A DNA stretch of 64,000 bases from Clusia tigrina (lineage: Eukaryota > Arthropoda > Insecta > Diptera > Clusiidae), in contig OV050032.1 of assembly GCA_920105625.2 (NCBI GenBank), positions 133,405,897-133,469,896 on the forward strand, given 5' to 3'. The translations under genes were made by a program, and so were the position numbers. This document shows, in pieces, positions 33,962 to 45,123 of the stretch. Position 1 is the first letter of the stretch; the number at the start of each line of letters is the position of its first letter. Below the pieces are notes generated by a model that made no database searches, was not told the origin of the DNA, and worked only from the letters and a program-made list of their open reading frames with translations.

Positions 33962-35611
33962 ATGATTGACATTGACGACGAAAACGATATTGAAGTTGTA
34001 GCATCAACATCAGCAGGAAATGCATATCCAGGTATATCAGGTATATCCAGAGGTAAAACAAATTTTTTTACACCAAGACTGCTTTCAACTTTGGATAAGT
34101 GGAAAATCACTGATGGTGCTGCAGTTCATATCTTAAGTGCAACTGCTGACGCGTTGGGCTATGATATCGAAGATCTTATACTAAATCGTTCATCAATTCG
34201 TCGAATGCGTCAAAAACATCGTGCAACAAGAGCACAAAACATTGCAGCAAACTTTGATGTAAGTACTGTAATGTGTTTGTGTTTTTCCCTATGATCTTTG
34301 ATGGTACAATGTTACCAGAAATTACTGGCAGGGTAAAAGTTAATCGCTTGCCAATCATAGTCTCATCTCAAGGTATCGATAAACTACTTGGCATTCCAAA
34401 GTTAAAATCTTCGAGTGGAAAAGAAATATCAGATGCCGTGTTTAATTCAATAAAAGAATATGAAATGCTTGATCTAGTTGAAATTATCTCCTTCGACACA
34501 ACTGCTCTTAATACAGGAGTACAAAACGGTGCTGCTGCTCTGCTTGAAGGAAAACTAGGTCGCAATTTATTATATTTTCCTTGCCGACACCATATTTACG
34601 AGTTGTTGATCCGTAAAGTGTTCAGCCGGTCCAGAAGTGCTAATTTTTAATCGCTTTAGCAAATACTGGATTAATATTGACAAATTAAATTATAAGAGTT
34701 GTTTAGAAGATGAACACATTATTACAGTATTGACTGCTGAAGAACGTGGAACAATTTTAAATTACTGTCTAGAAAACTTAAAACAAGCTCATAGCAGACG
34801 CGACTACAAAGAATTATTACAATTAGTTGTCAGTTTTCTTGGTGGTACGGTGCCGAATTGTAACACCTTTCATATACATGGTGCAACTTCTCATGCTCGA
34901 TGGATGTCAAAATCTATTTATCCACTTAAAATGTATTTGTTTCGTAATGAATTCAATATGACCAAACAAGAGCTAAACGGTATACGTAGTGTCTGTCTAT
35001 TTATAGTTCGTATTTATGTAAAAACCTGGTTTGGATGCACTAAAGCAATTGAAGCTCCAAATCAAGACCTAAATTTAATTAAAAATATTATAGCTTATCC
35101 TGAAAGGGATATAGCTCTTGCTTTGCTACAAAAAATAAGCTATCATTTGTGGTATTTGTCGGAAGAAGAAGTCGGTCTTTCATTCTTCGATCCTAATGTA
35201 AGTGTTGCAATTAAAAAAAAAATGGTTCAGGCAATTAATGTTAAAGCAAATACAGAAAAATGCAAGCGAATAATAACTAATCCAACAATTATCGACACAT
35301 TTGCACAAAAAGATTTAAGCGATTTTGTAAATTCCAATACACACGCGTTCTTTGATCGCTTAGAAATTTCAAAAGAGTTTTTGCAAGTCGATCCGTCGGA
35401 TTGGAATGAAAGATTTGACTACGCTCAGGGATCAAAAATTTGTAAAAACTTATCTGTAGTGAATGATGCAGCTGAAAGAGGCGCCAAATTCATTACAGAT
35501 TATAATAATAAATTAACCCACAATGAAGAGGAGAAACAATTCCTTTTTCAAGTGGTTAAAGAATATAATATGAATGATCCCACATTTAAAAAGACTTCAC
35601 AATTAAATTAA
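33962..35611 (+). pseudogene. transposase-like protein with CxxH motif, family not assigned
   Basis: Three frames join to about 540 residues. Part 1 (33962 on) begins MIDIDDENDIEVVASTSAGN and has a helical segment ending RRMRQKHRATRAQNIAANF. Part 2 (34273-34620) has MIFDGTMLPEITGRVKVNRL (a likely first acidic site), EIISFDTTALNTGVQNGAAA (second) and LLYFPCRHHIYELL, a CxxH motif seen in RNase H-fold transposases of the hAT and CACTA-like groups. Part 3 (34637-35611) is open for 324 codons and has HGATSHARWMSKSIYPLKMY and VVNDAAERGAKF, whose E could be the last catalytic residue. One extra C near 34626 causes the second frame change; the first, near 34265, may be a frameshift or a lost intron. 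I recall similar proteins in insects and cnidarians but no firm name. Confidence 0.65.
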
Positions 35612-35885
35612 AATAATATTAATGTTAATATGAGTATGTAATTAATAAAAATATTTCAGTTTATTCTTAATTTTCAAATAAATGTAAATAAAATAAAAAA
35701 TATATTTTTTTTGCATTATTTCTCATAATAAAAATAAAAAGGTGCTTGGGGCACGGCTAAAAATTATCCAATCGTTGTCAAATTTTTTTTAATGCTTTTT
35801 GAGACTAAAACGAATATTTTTAGCGCGAGAATCCGTGGACCAAACTGGCTAGGGAGGAGTCCCGAACAAAAACCACTGTCTGGCG

Positions 35886-37050
35886 ATGGACAACACTAGG
35901 TTTAATACTCCAGGTGGAACCCACGCATGTGGAAATCCTCCCGCTTCGACGGCAAGGGCACGGATTCTGGAGGCCCCAACCATCGCTAAAGTCTCCCGCC
36001 TTTATCAGCGAGAGCGCATCCTGGAGGAGACGGGGGTTGTTACCGCAATCTCTTCCTCTTCAGAGACGGAGGAACGTACCCTGGATCCAGAGGGCCTGCA
36101 TCGGGAAGCCACCACAGTGGCGGAACGACCGACCAGTGGTTCTGGGGTAACGCGAACTCAAGCGAGGAGGAAGAGAAAGAAGCGGCTTGCTAGGCACGTG
36201 CAGGAGAAATGCTCACGTGGCTCTGCCGGCCCTTCTGTGTCAACTCCCTCCAAAAGGCCCAGGTCGGCGGAAGTGACACCCACGGAAGCCACCGAGCCTG
36301 CGGAGGGATTGACCGCTCCGAAATCTCGCTCGCGAGGTAAGCGGCGGAAGATTGTTGCTGAAAACAACATACCCACCTGCCCTGCAGCTGTTACTGCTGG
36401 TGGCGCCATGACCCCAAAGGGTACGAGTGAAACCTCGGTGGCGGCTAATGTGGCGGGGAAGAATGTTGCCAATAAGCTGCAGTTTGCCCAGCCCCTCGTA
36501 TCCAGCAAAACCATCTGCCCGGCGAAGTCTTTGCCAGTGGAGGGTGGTAAGCTGGACCTTCGCCCAAGCACTTCCAAAGGTGCAGCCAAGCCATCGTACA
36601 GCGAGAAGGGTACCGGCCCGCAACCAATGGCGGTGATTGGGAAGCTGGGGCCTGACCGTCGGCTGACTGATGCAGAGATAAAATACTGCAAAGGTCATCT
36701 GATGCGTTGCGTCATTGTCTCCGGTCCTGAAGCTAATGCGAAGGACTATGAGACAAAGGACGGCACTCTACAGGTGTCGTGCGCGTCTCAGGAAGCCCAT
36801 CTGCTGTATTCCGGATCCCGATCTGACGACCACAGATGCCCTATCCTGTCTGCGTGCTCAGAACCCTGGCATCAACACAAGGCTTTGGAGAGTTCTTTCG
36901 CACACCAGGGGTAGCAACCGGGATGGTAAAGAAGGTGCTAGTCTTGTGGTGCGAATAGATGAAGCCTCTGTTGATGTCATGGGTTCTCGGTACCGGAGCC
37001 GTCTGAGTCTCTTCTTTGGGACTGCCACTTTTCATGTCTTTCCTAGATGA
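35886..37050 (+). pseudogene. LOA-1 ORF1
   Basis: The ATG at 35886 opens a frame to 36914, rich in Arg, Ser, Thr and Pro with basic clusters such as RRKRKKRLARHV and SRGKRRKIV, which may act in nuclear import or RNA binding. A frame change near 36780-36850 leads to the conserved end (DALSCLRAQNPG, then LWRVLSHTRGSNRDGKEGAS and VVRIDEASVDVM), closing with a TGA at 37048-37050. This C-terminal block is typical of ORF1 in LOA-like elements. No CCHC knuckle is seen. The stop overlaps the ORF2 start as ATGA. Confidence 0.75.
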
Positions 37051-39834
37051 ATGGCTCGGACGATTCTCGTAGCTATCGTCCTTTGACGGTAACGCAGATT
37101 AACTTTCAGCATTCTAAAGTTGCTATTGCACTCCTAAGTAGACGACTCACCCTGCTGCACACATTACCCCACATAACAGCAGTACAAGAGCCCTGGGTCT
37201 TTAGGGGTCACCTCTGTGGCCTTCGCTCGTTGAAAGGGGCCACGATATTATATGACAGAAACTCGATTAGACCTAGAGCCGGTCTTATAATATCATCCCA
37301 TCTCGCAGCGACCTGCCTTGACCTATTTTGTGGTCAGGATCTGGTTGCGGCAGAGATTAGTTTTAAGAGTATGCACCGATGGTCGAGGTTCGTGATTGCA
37401 TCTGTTTACTTTCCTTACGATGCTTTGGAGGCGCCACCACCTGCGAAGGTCGCTACTCTCGTGGGGTTCTGTGAGCGGCGCAATCTTGGTCTCGTTCTTT
37501 GTGGCAATGCCACGATCTGGGGCAGCATCAAGTGCAATGGGCGGGGCTCTCGACTTTTCGAGTATATTGCCTCCTCCAGCCTGAACATCCACAATGTAGG
37601 CAAGCAGCCTACTTTTGTGACTACGAGAAGGCAGGAGGTAATTGACGTCACGCTGTGAAATCCAAGACTAGGATGGTCGATGAACAACTGGAGGGTCCAC
37701 GCCGAGGACGAAGAAGATCTTCACTGCATGTCTCGCGCTGGCCTATGTACCACGCTCTTGGAGGATGGTGAGGGTTGCTTTCATTCCTAAGGTTGGAAGA
37801 GACGACTACACCAATCCCAAGAGCTGCAGACCTATTAGTATGACCTCGTTCATGCTAAAGAGTTTAGAACGGCTGGTGGAGCTTCGCATGCGTAGGGAGT
37901 CTCTGAAGACGCATCCAATCTCTCCATTTCAGCATGCCTATCAAAGCGGAAAATTTTGCGAGACGGCTCTGCAAAACCTTGTTGGAAGGATAGAGCGAGC
38001 CATCGACAGGAAAGAATACGCAATGGGCATCTTTGTGGACATAGAGGGTGCGTTTGACAATGCTACTTTCGACAGTATGTGCGGCTCTGCTAGGCGGCAT
38101 GGCGTAGACCGGGTCCTAGTTGGGGTTAATAGAGGCTGTCCCCAAGGTGGCGTAATCTCTCCGTTGCTCTGGTGCATGGTAATCGATCCTCTGCTTAACA
38201 CTATTAATGACTCGGGAATTTACGCTCAGGCATATGCGGATGATGTTGGCCGTCTTGTGACAGGTCCATCCCTTATTCTGTTTATAACTCTGGATATGAT
38301 TGACACTTGGTGCAGTGCGAATGGGGTATCGGCTAATCCTGTCAAGACTGGTATTGTCCTCTTTACCAGAAGGAGAAAGCTTGATGGACAATAAAAGGAT
38401 TCACTCTCCAGCTATCCAAGGAAATCAAATATCTTGGAGTCATCCTTGATAACAAACTTCTTTGTGAAATCGCATGTCGAACTGAAGACATCCAAAGCAC
38501 TGTCACTTTTCTGGCAGTGTAAGGGTATTTTTGGTAAGACATGGGGTCTTTCGCCTAGTAAGGTCCTATGGATCTATACAGCTATGGTAAGACCTATTAT
38601 CACCTATGAATCGGTGGTTTGGATGAGCAGAATCTCTCTTGGCGGTGTCAAAAAAGCTCTATCAAGACTACAACGTACTGTGGCCATATGTTGTACCGGA
38701 GCATTTCCGACTACTCCAGGCCCGGCACTTGATGCTTTGGTGAATCTCCCGCCACTAGATGTCTTCATCCGCGGAGAGGCCGTTAAGGCCATCTGCAGAG
38801 TGAAACATAGTGGGCACTGGTATGGGGTGTGCTCGATGTTGGACGACGGCGCAGGCACTGACATCGATTCTGCAATCATGTCTATGCCCACGGACTCCAT
38901 GTCATCAACCGTCACATTAGAAAAGCGGTACAATGTGTTGCTGCCAGAGGCTCGTTCATGGTTAGATCCCGAGAACGAGCCCGGCAAACACTGTTGCCGT
39001 ATTTTCACTGATGGCTCCAGGACTGAAGACAGTTTAGGCTCTGGTGTCTTCGTGCAATCTTGTGGGACCCGCCAGTTCGTTGCCCTTGGTCTGCATGTGT
39101 CTGTGTTTCAGGCGGATGTGTATGCGATACTTGAGGCAATGGACTTTGTTGTGGAAAACAGGTGGAAAGGCAAATCTATTTGTGTCTGCAGTGACAGCCA
39201 AGCTGCGCTCATGGCCTTGGATAGTCCGACCACCACTTCCACGATAGTCAGGTCCTGCAAATCCAGGCTAAATTGTGTTGGAAAACATAATAGTCTGACG
39301 TTGACTTGGGTCCCGGGACACGCTGGAATTGCGGGTAACGAGACCTCTGACTCCTTGGCCAGGATGGGCTCCGAGGCTGTTTTTATTGGCCCTGAGCCTG
39401 TTCTGCCACTCCCTTCCGCTGCCATCAAAGCCACTGCAAACAAGTGGGTTGTTTCGACCCACAAGCGAGCATGGCGGGCTGAGAGAGGCTGCGGATGGAC
39501 GAAAATTATGCTACCTGCTATCTCTGACCGATGGTCACGGTTCCTTCTATCTTTAGGTAGGAGTGACTGCAGGCTGTTGGGTGGCGTGATGACGGGGCAC
39601 TTTCTATATGCTAGGCACATGGAAAGGATTGGCATATCAGACAGTGCGCTGTGCCCAGCCTGTGGAGAGGAAGACGAGACGGCGGACCATTTCCTTTGCA
39701 TCTGCCCTGCCTTTGCTCGAATCAGGTTTGGGATTTTTGGCACTGATGTGCTGAGGAGTGACCAACTTGGCTCCTTGGCACCACAGGATCTACTTCTATT
39801 TCTTCTGAGGTCGGGTAGATTTAAAGCCGAGTAA
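37047..39834 (+). pseudogene. LOA-1 ORF2 (endonuclease, RT, RNase H)
   Basis: The ATG at 37047 begins QINFQHSKVA-type endonuclease sequence (TQINFQHSKVAIALL, AVQEPWVF, IASVYFPYDA, LVLCGNATIWGS), where CGNATIWGS replaces the usual GDxNxxxxxWGS. TGA at 37656-37658 and a deletion of the linker follow. RT (37765-38394) has KSCRPISMTSFMLKSLERL, GIFVDIEGAFDNATF, GCPQGGVISPLLW and the catalytic AYADDVG. Frame changes around 38394-38460 interrupt the thumb. From 38434 the frame is open to 39834 and holds RNase H with IFTDGSRTEDS, ILEAM, SDSQAALMAL and GNETSDSLA, so its D-E-D-D set looks intact, and a C-terminal CPACGEEDETADHFLCICP knuckle. Confidence 0.85.
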
Positions 39835-39921
39835 AAGGGAACCTTAAGTGCAGTACAATGGATATATACTCTGTCTGAGTGCTGCGCTTACTAGATTGTT
39901 CCGACAAAAAAAAAAAAAATA

Positions 39922-40177
39922 AATAACGAAGTAATGAACTGGTAATGTAGGAAGGTAAGACGACTGAACCGAAGTAGAATAGTATAACATTCAACTTTGA
40001 AATAAGGTTTTTATGTAATTAGAAATATGTATTACCATTTTGTAATAGGTAAAATATATACGATTTTAGATTGCTAATGCTGTCAGGAATTTTCTAGATA
40101 TTCTCAGAAGTGGAGTTGGAGCTGTTGCCCGGATGTACTACTGGAGACTACGGCGAAAGTATGGTTAACGAAAGATG
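39922..40177. other. spacer after LOA-1, probably inside the env-bearing element
   Basis: No confident coding sequence. A short frame near 40095-40160 could be the pol-env boundary of the interrupted Gypsy element. Confidence 0.35.
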
Positions 40178-41680
40178 AGTGCGTATCGTGACGGAGGTAC
40201 CAAGGACGGGATTGGGGATAATTTTGAAGCAGGTGGGAGAAATGCAGAATATAAAGAATAAACTTTGTGAGAAGCCATTTGCCACCAGTGGTGCTGAGCT
40301 AAAACGTAGATGCGAAGCATCAAAACAGGAAGAAGGTGCAATTACAAAAAAATTCAAGCAGAACACAAAAGCACATGTCACTGATAGACGCCGGCAGTGA
40401 AATATTGTAATGGGTAATAGGTGATATGGACTAACAAGACGCAAAACGCATTTTTGCAGGAGCTCGATGTAAGGAAATCTAAAACAATATCCATACTGGG
40501 TAAAGAAGTAACGGTTATAGGGGCAGGATGCCCGGGTCTACATGAAGCGGTATCTAATACCTTCACGGAAATGGAGCAAATACATGGGAAAGAGACAAAA
40601 GGAAGTACAAATGGCTAATGGCTACCAAGGAATTAATATACATCCAGAAATGCCAACAAACAGCAATAGCGGTGGTTAACGACATATTGCATTGCAAGCT
40701 GCATCCATTGTTTATATATTCGAACGAGTTACTCGAGGCAGCACCATCATCAATGAGAGGGACCGCTTGATAAAATGAAGCTCCGGATCATTAGGATTCC
40801 ACTGCAACTACTGGAATTGTTAACGATGCACAAAGTGTACCCTATCCCAAAGCGGTTGAAAGTAGATTGGAGTCTATCACCAAAGACTAGGTATGACTAC
40901 ATAGCCAAAAGCCAATCCCAAGAACATTACATTGGTTTGTGCACAGAAGAAGAGACAAATTGCCGGAGTGTGAATCTAGCAAAACCATTATGCTACCACC
41001 CTAGAAAGTTGCTTGCCCTAACAAGTAACTATTGTGAGAATGAAGTTCTAAAGTAAAAAGGGTCCAGAGCAAACACATGGAAATTCTAGCATCGGGTGGA
41101 TTTCTGGTAGCCACTAAATCTATAAATAGAAGCATTAGCGTTTACCGCGATGTGCTCAGGCAAAGCAAAACGTATTTAACTAAGGGATAAAGATAATATT
41201 ATTATTGTCTCGGAATGGAGGGCAGTAGGAAGAAGAATAGTCTGGATACATGGAACACGAGAGGAGTCACGCTACAATTTCTCGACATCCGTTATTGGCC
41301 CAAGTGACATATCATCAAAACTCCAGGATTTACTAAAAATTCTTTGACAAACGCACTCTAATGGCACTCTCACCACGCCAGCAAAATTTTCTTTAATACA
41401 TCATCAATATCTGCGGAAAACACTGATCATTAATAGCAGAGCAATCAGCGATTTTCTTAAGGAGACTAAAACAGAAGAGACACTAGCGGGTCCCACCGAG
41501 ACCTACGAGAGAACCAACTACCGGTTAAAGAAGGGAGGGGTCGACACAGCCGGACTTTTCTTAATAATGATAATAACGATGATCTTCTTGGCAAAAAAAT
41601 GACGCCAAAGAAAACTTTTTCCCCAGGACGTCGCACTAACCCCATCCACACCACAGCAGGCAGCAGAAGTCGCAGTTTAG
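40178..41680 (+). pseudogene. env-like remnant of a Gypsy element
   Basis: A decayed coding stretch without RT or integrase motifs ends shortly before a polypurine run and LTR, the place where env lies in insect Gypsy/errantivirus-type elements. Around 40780-41055 the frame has regularly spaced cysteines (LCTEEETNCRSVNLAKPLCY and a later NYC), as in the outer part of such glycoproteins. Near 41550-41600 a hydrophobic run (AGLFLIMIITMIFLA) followed by lysine looks like a C-terminal membrane anchor. Many stops and frame changes make it non-functional. The assignment rests on position, cysteines and anchor, not on clear similarity. Confidence 0.4.
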
Positions 41681-41995
41681 AGTAGCGTAAATATGTTTTA
41701 ATTTGTCATGTTAATTTGTATATGCGCCAGTAAGAAAAAAACCCAATAATGATAAATACAAAAAGGAGACGAAAAAGATAAGGACCAACAGAAAAATATA
41801 AAAAGAAATAAAAAAAGAAACAGCAAAAAAGACAACCCACAATATGGCAAGCATTAATATATGATAATACGAAACAAAATGTATGTAATGAATGATGAGT
41901 GAAATGCACAAAATTATTTACGGTATTAGTATAATATTAGATAATTATCCACCACAAAGGTGATCGCACTACCTTCTCTAGAAAGAGAGGAGGGA

Positions 41996-42327
41996 TGTTG
42001 TGAGTCAAAACCAAGATACCTGCCTGTAGTTGACTCACCGCATGAACGCTTGTAATGAACGACTAAGAAACACTACACACAGAGAAGTTATTCATTAAAA
42101 TCCATATGTAAAGTATAATTAAGTACGCACATATTTTTAGGGTCCGAAGATTCGAAATAATTAATAACAAGATAGTATGTAAACTTTTAAGGTGCTACAG
42201 CTCCGCATTTGAGTTAACTACGTTCAATGGCCTATAAAATGCACTATCGGCTTTTGTATTCAGTAGATGGGTCGACTAAGAAACAGACATCAATAAGCAA
42301 TTCCGTAACTAGAGCACCTGTAAAGTA
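41996..42327 (+). repeat. 3' LTR of the env-bearing Gypsy element, left part
   Basis: A purine run (GAAAGAGAGGAGGGA, to 41995) is followed by TGTTGTGAGTC, the expected LTR start. The LTR is cut at 42327 by mariner-3 and may continue after 43620, where AATAAA occurs at 43689. No matching 5' LTR is in the window, so the boundary is inferred. Confidence 0.5.
42233..42264 (+). promoter_or_regulatory. LTR core promoter: TATA box and TCAGT initiator
   Basis: TATAAAA (42233-42239) and TCAGT (42260-42264) are spaced 29 bp from the first T to the initiator A, ideal for arthropod Pol II. It would start the R region of the LTR. Confidence 0.5.
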
Positions 42328-43618
42328 ACGGGTCCGCCATCTAACGTTTTTTTTTGTCAACTAGTGCTTATTCCATGAATGGTAACACTTAACTCATACC
42401 TGATTTGACAGATGATTAGTTTTATCCTTCCGCTGATCGAATATGGTTGTGCATATGCTTGAACAAAGCTGGGAAATATTGCGACAATACTTTGAAAATC
42501 ATGGTAATGTTGCAGAATGCGTACGGATTTTGGAAGAAGAGAAGCACCGTCAGCTCCGTATGTTCGTTATCTTGTGAAAAAAGTGCAAGAAACTGGCATC
42601 CTCATCGATAAACCAAAGCGTAAAAAGCCAAAAACAGTGCGTACACCCGAGAATATTGCTGCTGTGGCAGAAAGTGTGCGTGAAGCGCCATCAACATCAA
42701 TTCACCGTCGTTCTCAACAATTGAACATTTCGGAGACATCATTGAGACGAATTTTGCATAAAGACCTTGGTATGACGCCACACAAAGTCCAATTGGTTCA
42801 GGAGTTGAAGCCAACTGACCATCCAATGCCTTTTCGCTTCGCTAAGTGGGCCCGCGATCGACTTACAGAAGATGCCGATTTTGCCAAAAAAATCATCTTT
42901 TCAGATGAAGCTCATTTTGATCTTGGCGGGTATGTAAACAAGCAAAATTGTCGCATTTGGGGCACAGAAAACCCGCACGCATACATTGAAAAGCCGATGC
43001 ACCCAAAACGAGTCACTGTTTGGTGCGGATTTTGGTCCAGAGGCATAATTTTGCCATTTTTCTTCGGAAATGAGCAAGGAGTGGCCGTTACAGTCAATGG
43101 CGATCGTTATCGGGCCATGTTGAACGAATTTTTGTTCACAAAAATTGAAGAGGAGGATATTGGCAACATTTGGTTTCAACAGGACGGCGCTACGTGCCAC
43201 ACAGCCGAAGCTACACTCGATGTTTTGCGCCCTGTTTTTGAAGATCGCTTTATCAGCCGCAGAGCTGATGTCGTTTGGCCACCTCGGAGCTGCGATTTGA
43301 TACCGTTGGACTATTATTTGTGGGGTGCCCTCAAAGATAAGTGTTACGCCGACAAGCCAGAGACAATTGACACTTTAAAGGACAATGTTCGTGAAGCCAT
43401 TCGTCAAATACAGCTGCACACAATCGATAATGTGCTTAAAAATTGGACCGATCGTGTAGGCTACTACATGGCCAGCCGAGGCAGCCATTTGAATGAAATT
43501 ATTTTCCATTATTAACCGGAAGGATTGTACTTTCAAATAAAAAAAGAAATTTGAGAAAATATCCAGTGGTTTTTTTTTTTATAGATTTTTCAAAAAAAAA
43601 GTTATTTGGCGGACCCTT
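42328..43618 (+). mobile_element. mariner-3, near-complete Tc1/mariner-type element
   Basis: The ends are inverted repeats. GGGTCCGCCATCTAAC followed by a T run on the left matches GGGTCCGCCAAATAAC and a T run in the reverse complement of the right end. TA flanks both sides (42326-42327 and 43619-43620). The 1291-bp element holds a transposase gene almost end to end. It lies inside the LTR of the env-bearing Gypsy element and is therefore younger. Confidence 0.88.
42443..43515 (+). pseudogene. mariner-3 transposase, one visible frameshift
   Basis: An ATG at 42443 starts the N-terminal helix-turn-helix part (MLEQSWEILRQYFENHGNVA). Near 42515-42520 the frame changes, and from 42517 it is open for 332 codons to the TAA at 43513-43515. 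Landmarks are KTVRTPENIAAVAESVREAP, SIHRRSQQLNISETSLRRIL (second HTH), IIFSDEAHFDLGG (first D), [25 protein letters not shown] (second D) and PPRSCDLIPLDYYLWG (third D), with 36 residues between the last two by count. The catalytic core looks whole. The change is a small indel in the DNA-binding domain, so the protein would be non-functional unless the assembly is wrong there. Confidence 0.85.
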
Positions 43619-43620
43619 TA

Positions 43621-44345
43621 GAAAACCTAGTTATGCAAGAATTGACGCAAATTTGTTTTAATAACTATAATAAGACTAGCGAAACCAAATAAAAAGCTTT
43701 TGATGTTTGTAATGAAACATCATTTCCGTACCTGCTAAAGGCCGCTAATAAGAAAGAGAAATACGGGGACTCGGGCAACTTCATAGTCCCCAGTGGATGT
43801 TCAGCAAGAAGTGCAAACCGACTGGCAAGAGCACCCCAATTACAGGTAATACCCACAGTCGTCGCCGTTATGTTGCCGTCGTACTTCTACCTTGTACGAG
43901 TATATTGACGTGTGTGTTTTGTTGAATTTGGTACCTATTCGTTGAGCGTCCTGTTGGTACTCCTGCAGCAGGAATATGTGGAGCAGGCCTAGTGGTCTCA
44001 CATCCTCTTCGGTGAATAGTGAATCCAGTATCAGCATCGGTTGCTGCTGGGCGTGGTCGTCTTGGCTAGTTAGTTGTTTCCAAGTCGCTCCTGGAGAGCA
44101 TATTACTATCAGGGATTCTTCTCACATATGGGAACAAAAACGAAGACATACACGTTCTTTGACCAGCTGCACCATTCTTGGTCTGCGCCTTCCTGGTTGG
44201 CCCGTATTTTTGAATAGACATAAAATAAAGGGCTGAGCACGTGGACTCGTTCCGCCTGTACAGCTGTCAAATGGTGAAGTTGGAAACACTGCAAGTGGAA
44301 TTCTACCAAAGAATCGTTGGCATGGCAACCTGTCTGCAGGCGCTG
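43621..44345. other. LTR continuation and unassigned sequence
   Basis: The first part probably completes the LTR interrupted by mariner-3. Beyond about 43720 the minus strand may continue the Gypsy fragment that follows, but no motif is clear. Confidence 0.35.
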
Positions 44346-45110
44346 TTATTCATCCACCTGTAGTATTACCCCTCCCTTCCTTAGTGGGCACCTCACCAGA
44401 TACGCTGCCCTGGTGGTAGCCGCCTCGTCTATCTCTTCGTCGCTAGAGGTTTCGAGGTACTGTTCCAGGGGCATAACTTTGGTTGAGGGGTGTACGCTAA
44501 AACGCTGGAGATATAGGAGTATATACATTTTTTTTTTTGTTCGCGGGCTTGGATGTTCTATATTTCTCTCTGCACACCCGCCTAGACCCGAGGCGATTTT
44601 TCCCGTCGTCGACATATAATGCTGTATATTTCCATCACACTTTTCGCCCTCACCGTTGATGGAAGTGTCGCCTACCACGTGCCATGCGTTTGATATGCAG
44701 GTGTATGCCGCGGGATTTCCGCTACGCATGACTTAATCTCAAGCGCGATTTCTGGTTGTTTGCCATATGCGCATTGTGCCACCATGGTTTTAATAGTGCA
44801 ATTTGACTGTCCTGCTCTGTTTCCTGGGAGTGTATGGGACTGGCACCGGCACTAATTATTGACCACAGTTCTTTGGCGTATTGCTCAACATCTTCCCTGC
44901 CGGCTTTCGCTGATCCGGATTATACTCGTATATCTGGCATAACAGGCAGGCCCTCACGTAGCGGGTGATAGCTCGGGTTATGCCATGCCAATAGAACCGA
45001 TTACAGATGCAGATGAGAATGCACATACTACAAGAAACTCATCAATAGTTTCCTGAGCTGCGTCGAAATCCCATTTGCATTCCATCACGATTTGTATTTT
45101 TAGTCATGAT
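44346..45110 (-). pseudogene. Gypsy integrase fragment
   Basis: On the minus strand near 45001-44850 the sequence reads NRFYWHGITRAITRYVRACL with LCQ following, the H..C..C part of the integrase zinc-binding domain, then NPDQRKPAGKML. Further on, HTPAYQTHGTW and RREKSPRV near 44700-44560 fit the region after the catalytic core. The core itself is mostly deleted. Before the zinc finger, MECKWDFDAAQETIDEFLV resembles a gag segment, so a large internal deletion may join gag to integrase. Stops are frequent. Confidence 0.5.
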
Positions 45111-45123
45111 GCATACATTTATT

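Larger units (their letters stand above)
33182..35826 (+). mobile_element. DNA transposon of unassigned superfamily with about 80-bp inverted ends
   Basis: The left end (33182-33261) and right end (35748-35826) are imperfect inverted repeats. GCGCTAAAA is the outermost shared block, and TTTAGCCGTGCCCC the best inner one, with GATTGGA between. They bracket a transposase-like gene (33962-35611). Immediately to the right begins LOA-1, which may hide the right target duplication. A foldback sequence sits in the left non-coding part. Confidence 0.7.
35827..39921 (+). mobile_element. LOA-1, LOA-type non-LTR retrotransposon
   Basis: The element has ORF1, an ORF2 with endonuclease, RT and RNase H, and a poly(A) run (39907-39919). 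It begins within a few bases of the DNA transposon's right end. GC content is visibly higher than in neighbouring elements. An RNase H domain at the ORF2 end and the ORF1 C-terminal domain point to the LOA/I group. The endonuclease-RT linker is deleted. Confidence 0.82.

Noticed and set aside
36158..36698. Long minus-strand frames (177 and 152 codons) in LOA-1
   Set aside because: They are antisense shadows of GC-rich ORF1.
39108..39743. 211-codon minus-strand frame
   Set aside because: It is the antisense of the intact LOA-1 RNase H frame.
41706..41911. Two hydrophobic minus-strand frames
   Set aside because: They arise from an A-rich plus-strand stretch just before the Gypsy LTR.
43840..44328. 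Several minus-strand frames of 60-70 codons after mariner-3
   Set aside because: No motif links them to integrase or another domain; coding status cannot be supported.
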